DNA of 64,000 bases, taken from DATNPH01 sp036703315 (GTDB lineage: Bacteria > Cyanobacteriota > Cyanobacteriia > Cyanobacteriales > Coleofasciculaceae). Below are positions 60,710 to 64,000 of this stretch, piece after piece. The position numbers were made by a program, and so were the translations under genes. The notes beneath the pieces are model-generated. The model had not been told where the DNA came from and searched no databases. It saw only the letters and a list, made by a program, of their open reading frames with translations. The DNA lies in contig DATNPH010000014.1 of NCBI GenBank assembly GCA_036703315.1, positions 1-64,000 on the forward strand. Direction: 5' to 3'. Within the stretch, counting starts at the first letter, position 1, and each line of letters begins with the position of its first letter.

Positions 60710-61492
60710 CTAACTAGCAAGACGGTCAGTTGTTTGAGGTTGCAATAGGGACACCAACTGCTTGACTCCCCGTTGCATATGGCGCGTTACCGTCATCGGA
60801 CTGACACCAATCTGCTTAGCTGCTTCCTGACGAGATAGCTGCCGTAAAATTACGCACTCGAGCACCGCCTGAGTTTTCTCTTCCAGCTGACTCAAAGCGC
60901 CTTGCAACTGTAGTCGGTCTTCTTCTCGATGCCGCAAAGCCTCATCATAGGCATCAGGCAGCATTTCTCCCAAAGTCATTGGCGAATCAACCGTCTGACT
61001 CACAGTTGCATCTAAACTTAAAGGCAAGCGATTCCGAGTAGCTAACTTACTTTGCTGCCAATCTTTGAGTGACACCTTAAGCACCTGAGCAATCTCAGCA
61101 TCGTTGGGGAGGCGTCCGAGGGTGGCTGTCAATTGTTTAGTTACTTTTTGTCCTGCCTGCTGAAGTTCCTGCCATCGACGAGGAATTTTAACAAGATAAC
61201 CACTGTCGCGCAAAAAATGTAGTATTTCACCGCGAATGTAAGGCACGGCAAATGAGCTGAATGCACAGCCTTGATGAGGATCGAAGCGCTCGATCGCACG
61301 AATTAAACCCATAAAACCAATTTGTTCTAAGTCTTCATAAGGCTCAGCACACTGCCGGCTGAGTCGATGGGCAATTGTCCTCACCAACCCAGCATTTAAC
61401 CGTACTAGCTGATTACGAATTTCTATAGAAGGATTTCGAGAGTAAGCAATCAAAAGTTCCATTCCCCGAAAACATACAGACTGAGTTGCCAT
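60710..61492 (-). CDS. sigF: group 3 RNA polymerase sigma factor, SigF type
   Basis: A 260-aa alternative sigma factor. Region 2 is clear (LVRTIAHRLSRQCAEPYEDL; QIGFMGLIRAIERFDPHQGC; FSSFAVPYIRGEILHFLRDS). Region 3 follows, then a region-4 helix-turn-helix (LSRQEAAKQIGVSPMTVTRH). SigF in cyanobacteria governs pili, motility and envelope genes. No adjacent anti-sigma gene is seen. It is convergent with the SDR-CIA30 gene, with an 18-base spacer. Confidence 0.92.
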   Translation of the reverse strand: MATQSVCFRGMELLIAYSRNPSIEIRNQLVRLNAGLVRTIAHRLSRQCAEPYEDLEQIGFMGLIRAIERFDPHQGCAFSSFAVPYIRGEILHFLRDSGYLVKIPRRWQELQQAGQKVTKQLTATLGRLPNDAEIAQVLKVSLKDWQQSKLATRNRLPLSLDATVSQTVDSPMTLGEMLPDAYDEALRHREEDRLQLQGALSQLEEKTQAVLECVILRQLSRQEAAKQIGVSPMTVTRHMQRGVKQLVSLLQPQTTDRLAS

Positions 61493-61847
61493 ATAAAAAA
61501 CCCCAAGCAGTGGAAACCTTTTCCCTCAAACGGCTTGGCATAACCAAGCAATCTTGAACTCATTGTCTGTACACAGAAACTAATAAACCATCGTTGTTTT
61601 ACGGAAAAAACTACCTACCACCATTTGGGTTTCCGCATAAATACGCAGATTTCATGCACAACGCGATCGCTAATTGCTGTCGGTTCTCCCTCCTAGCTAA
61701 TGAATTGCAATCTCAGTCACAATAAGAATAATTAGCAAAAATGCCCGAATCCCCACGCTCTCCGATGTGCACTGTGCTTAGCACAAGCGCTATAGGACAG
61801 CTTTCAGGCTGGATAGGCAGTAAAAAACAACGGTAAAGTTCAGATCC
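61493..61847. other. divergent intergenic region (sigF / BI-1-like)
   Basis: 350 bases without a gene; one GCGATCGC near 61665. It should hold both promoters. No operator or RNA element recognised. Confidence 0.4.
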
Positions 61848-62570
61848 ATGAGCAACACCAGTAACTTTCGTGAAGCAATTCGTGAAGCTAAAGGCCACGC
61901 ACTAGTTGGTCCTAACGTCATTGCCAACGCTCTTCCCTTTGTAGGCGGTGGACTTGTATTAACCGCATTGGGCGTCTACGGGGGACTTAGCGTTCTGCGT
62001 TCCAATCCAGGGCTATTCATGACAACCTTCTGGGTTGCCTTGATTGCAGAGTTTGCTCTTTTCTTCGTCGCTAGTGGCGTTGCCCAAAAAGGGAAAAACA
62101 GCATCGCTCTGCCCCTTTTAGCTACCTACAGCTTGCTGACTGGCTATACTCTCAGCGGCCTCATATTCGTTGCCCTGAAGGGCGTTGGTCTACAAGGGAT
62201 TGGCATTGCTGCCCTTGGCTGTGGCGTTGCCTTTATTGTCGCCCGACAGATTGGCTCCAACCTGTCTGACCAAGACGGCATGGCCTTAACCAAGACAATA
62301 CAGCTAGGCATAATTGCCCTGGTTGTCGTAGTAGTAGCTCAGGTGCTCTTTTCCTTCTTTGGCATCTACACTCCCACTTGGTTAGAAATTGGGATCTCAG
62401 GCTTAGGCGTCCTTCTATTTTGTGGTGCCGCTGTAGTAGATTTCTACATTCTGCCTCGCACCTACCGCAACGACGAATATCTTCCTGTCGCTCTATCGAT
62501 GTACCTAACCTACATCAATTTGTTTATCTTCATTTTGCGACTACTGATTGCCCTTAACGGTCGCGACTAA
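61848..62570 (+). CDS. Bax inhibitor-1/YccA-like membrane protein
   Basis: A 240-aa polytopic protein with seven hydrophobic segments (the first ALPFVGGGLVLTALGVYGGL, the last LTYINLFIFILRLLIAL). The layout and the closing LSMYLTYINLFIFILRLL resemble the BI-1 family of calcium-leak or stress-related channels. The N-terminus (SNTSNFREAIREAKGHALVG) is cytosolic. A terminator follows at 62600. Confidence 0.8.
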   Translation: MSNTSNFREAIREAKGHALVGPNVIANALPFVGGGLVLTALGVYGGLSVLRSNPGLFMTTFWVALIAEFALFFVASGVAQKGKNSIALPLLATYSLLTGYTLSGLIFVALKGVGLQGIGIAALGCGVAFIVARQIGSNLSDQDGMALTKTIQLGIIALVVVVVAQVLFSFFGIYTPTWLEIGISGLGVLLFCGAAVVDFYILPRTYRNDEYLPVALSMYLTYINLFIFILRLLIALNGRD

Positions 62571-62599
62571 GCAAGTTTTACAAACTTAGCTAGGTAGGG

Positions 62600-62630
62600 G
62601 AGGGGTGCAGCTTGCTGTGCCCCTCTTTTG
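62600..62630 (+). terminator. rho-independent terminator after the BI-1-like gene
   Basis: GAGGGGTGCAGC pairs with GCTGTGCCCCTC over 12 bp (two G-U pairs), loop TT, followed by TTTTG. It lies 30 bases beyond the stop codon. Confidence 0.75.
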
Positions 62631-62700
62631 TGACTTACGGCAGAGTCTAGCTAAAATCATCAATGCGACCTCAAGTAGTAAGTAGTGAAGGATTGAAATC

Positions 62701-63811
62701 ATGCTGGAAGTGCTAGACATCAAACGTGAAGTCGAAGTGTTGTCAGAGCGCCTGGGTAAAACCCAGGACTATCTTTGACATCGCTGCTCTAAATGCAAAA
62801 ATCCAAGATTTGGAGCAGCTGGCAGCTCAACCTAATTTTTGGGACGACCAAACCTCGGCTCAGCAGACGCTTCAGGAACTCAACGACCTCAAATCCAACC
62901 TTCAGCAATACCAGCAGTGGAAAGCAACACTAGAAGATGCTAGGGCTGTTTTAGAGCTGCTAGAACTAGAAGATGACACGACTTTGCTGGAAGAAGCAGA
63001 AACAAACCTAACCCAACTGAACCACGAACTGGATCGATGGGAGTTGGAACAGCTACTATCTGGTCTCTACGATGCTAAAGGTGCTGTTCTTACCATCAAT
63101 GCAGGTGCTGGTGGGACTGATGCTCAAGATTGGGCAGAAATTTTACTACGGATGTACACTCGTTGGGCAGAGAAACACGATTATAAAGTCCATCTGGCGG
63201 AAAAATCTGAAGGGGATGAAGCTGGGATTAAGTCTGTCACGTTGGAAATTGATGGGCGTCATGCTTACGGCTACTTGAAAGCCGAGAAAGGAACGCATCG
63301 GCTTGTACGGATTTCTCCCTTTAATGCCAACGGTAAGCGTCAAACCAGCTTTGCTGGAGTGGAAGTGATGCCGCTAATCGATAATTCGGTTGAGCTTGAC
63401 ATTCCAGAGAAAGATTTAGAAATCACAACGTCTCGTGCTGGGGGAAAGGGTGGGCAAAACGTTAACAAGGTAGAAACTGCTGTGCGGATTAAGCATATTC
63501 CTACTGGGATTGCTGTGCGCTGTACTGAAGAGCGATCGCAACTGCAAAATAAAGAAAAAGCCCTCGCTATTCTGAAAGCCAAGCTGCTGATCATTGCCCA
63601 AGAGCAACGTGCTCAAGAAATTGCCGAAATCAGAGGTGACATCGTGGAAGCTGCGTGGGGTAACCAAATTCGCAATTATGTCTTCCATCCTTACCAGATG
63701 GTGAAAGACCTACGCACTAATGTTGAAACAACAGCCGTCAGTGATGTTCTTGACGGTGACCTCGACCCATTCATTGAAGCCTACCTACGTCAGGAAAATC
63801 AACTGACCTAA
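62701..63811 (+). CDS. prfB: peptide chain release factor 2 (programmed +1 frameshift)
   Basis: RF2 recognises UGA and UAA. Translation starts at ATG 62701 (preceded by AAGGA), runs 25 codons to CTT, meets an in-frame TGA at 62776-62778, and shifts +1 so the next codon is GAC at 62777. The joined protein is 369 aa, family length. It contains the SPF recognition motif (RISPFNANGKRQ) and the catalytic GGQ (RAGGKGGQNVNKVET). Reading from a single frame would miss the first 25 residues. Confidence 0.96.
62765..62778 (+). promoter_or_regulatory. prfB programmed frameshift site
   Basis: AGGA (62765-62768), a 4-base spacer, then CTTTGAC. This is the RF2 autoregulatory cassette: a Shine-Dalgarno-like sequence, slippery CUU and a UGA stop followed by C. 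Low RF2 favours the +1 shift. The internal Shine-Dalgarno is weaker than the AGGGGG of E. coli. Confidence 0.9.
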
Positions 63812-64000
63812 TCTGAACATGGTTAGTGGTTAGTAGTTTGTGGTTAGTAGGGAGTGGGGAAGAGAGATTTTATAGCGCAACGTTCGTGTACTCACGTTCA
63901 TGGAGGTCTAAATTGAAAATAGGAAGTGGGGAGTGGTAAGTCGGAAGTCGGGGTTAATCAACCGTAGGGCTTTTGCTAAGAATCATTAATAAATCCTTAC
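63812..64000. other. right-edge intergenic repeats
   Basis: GGTTAGTGGTTAGTAG units and GGGAGTGGGGAAGAGAG filler follow prfB. No gene seen before the window ends. Confidence 0.4.

Overview
This 64 kb window is chromosomal DNA of a cyanobacterium, most likely a filamentous non-heterocystous type of the Coleofasciculus/Microcoleus kind. That placement is inferred from gene style only. The evidence is the light-independent protochlorophyllide reductase genes chlL-chlN, psb28, a SigF-type sigma factor, a CIA30/short-chain-dehydrogenase fusion, very frequent GCGATCGC (HIP1) palindromes, and intergenic repeats typical of these genomes (TTAGTCATTAG, GGGAGTT, AGGTTGAAGGTTG and AAAGTCAAAAGTC families). 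I found no rRNA, tRNA, CRISPR array, complete insertion sequence or prophage.

Layout. 0.3-2.8 kb: a SAM methyltransferase, a frameshifted glutathione S-transferase and a small unknown gene. 3.4-5.8 kb: chlL-chlN. 5.9-9.7 kb is an accessory patch: a truncated, frameshifted AIPR-like abortive-infection remnant, a MITE-like element, an orphan XRE regulator, a Uma2-family nuclease-like gene, two small exported proteins and a SnoaL-like protein. 10-14.7 kb: a cytoplasmic GH13 amylase with a starch-binding domain and a ClC channel with CBS domains. 15-28 kb: small unknowns, recJ, a CAP protein, a YdcF protein, a C-terminal processing protease, psb28-moaB, trpS, a MetF-type reductase and a MuiA-like protein. 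28-43 kb is mostly housekeeping: gloA, eno, bioB, argC, ribBA, an Eis-like acetyltransferase, an aminotransferase, an HD-GYP regulator with glmU, and mnmD.

43.7-54.2 kb is the most distinctive locus: a two-partner secretion pair (1831-aa exoprotein and its outer-membrane transporter) followed, with a 49-bp overlap, by a large TPR-CHAT protease-like protein. Next come a small exported protein, a Deg/HtrA lipoprotein-like protease, a hydrolase, a GAF protein, an SDR-CIA30 fusion resembling plant HCF173, sigF, a Bax-inhibitor-1-like membrane protein and prfB with its programmed +1 frameshift.

Themes. Several intergenic repeat families have entered reading frames (recJ, the TPS transporter, the 3' end of bioB). 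Broken genes (the GST, the AIPR remnant, possibly the 16 kb pair) mark sites of decay. Convergent gene pairs are often separated by perfect hairpins.
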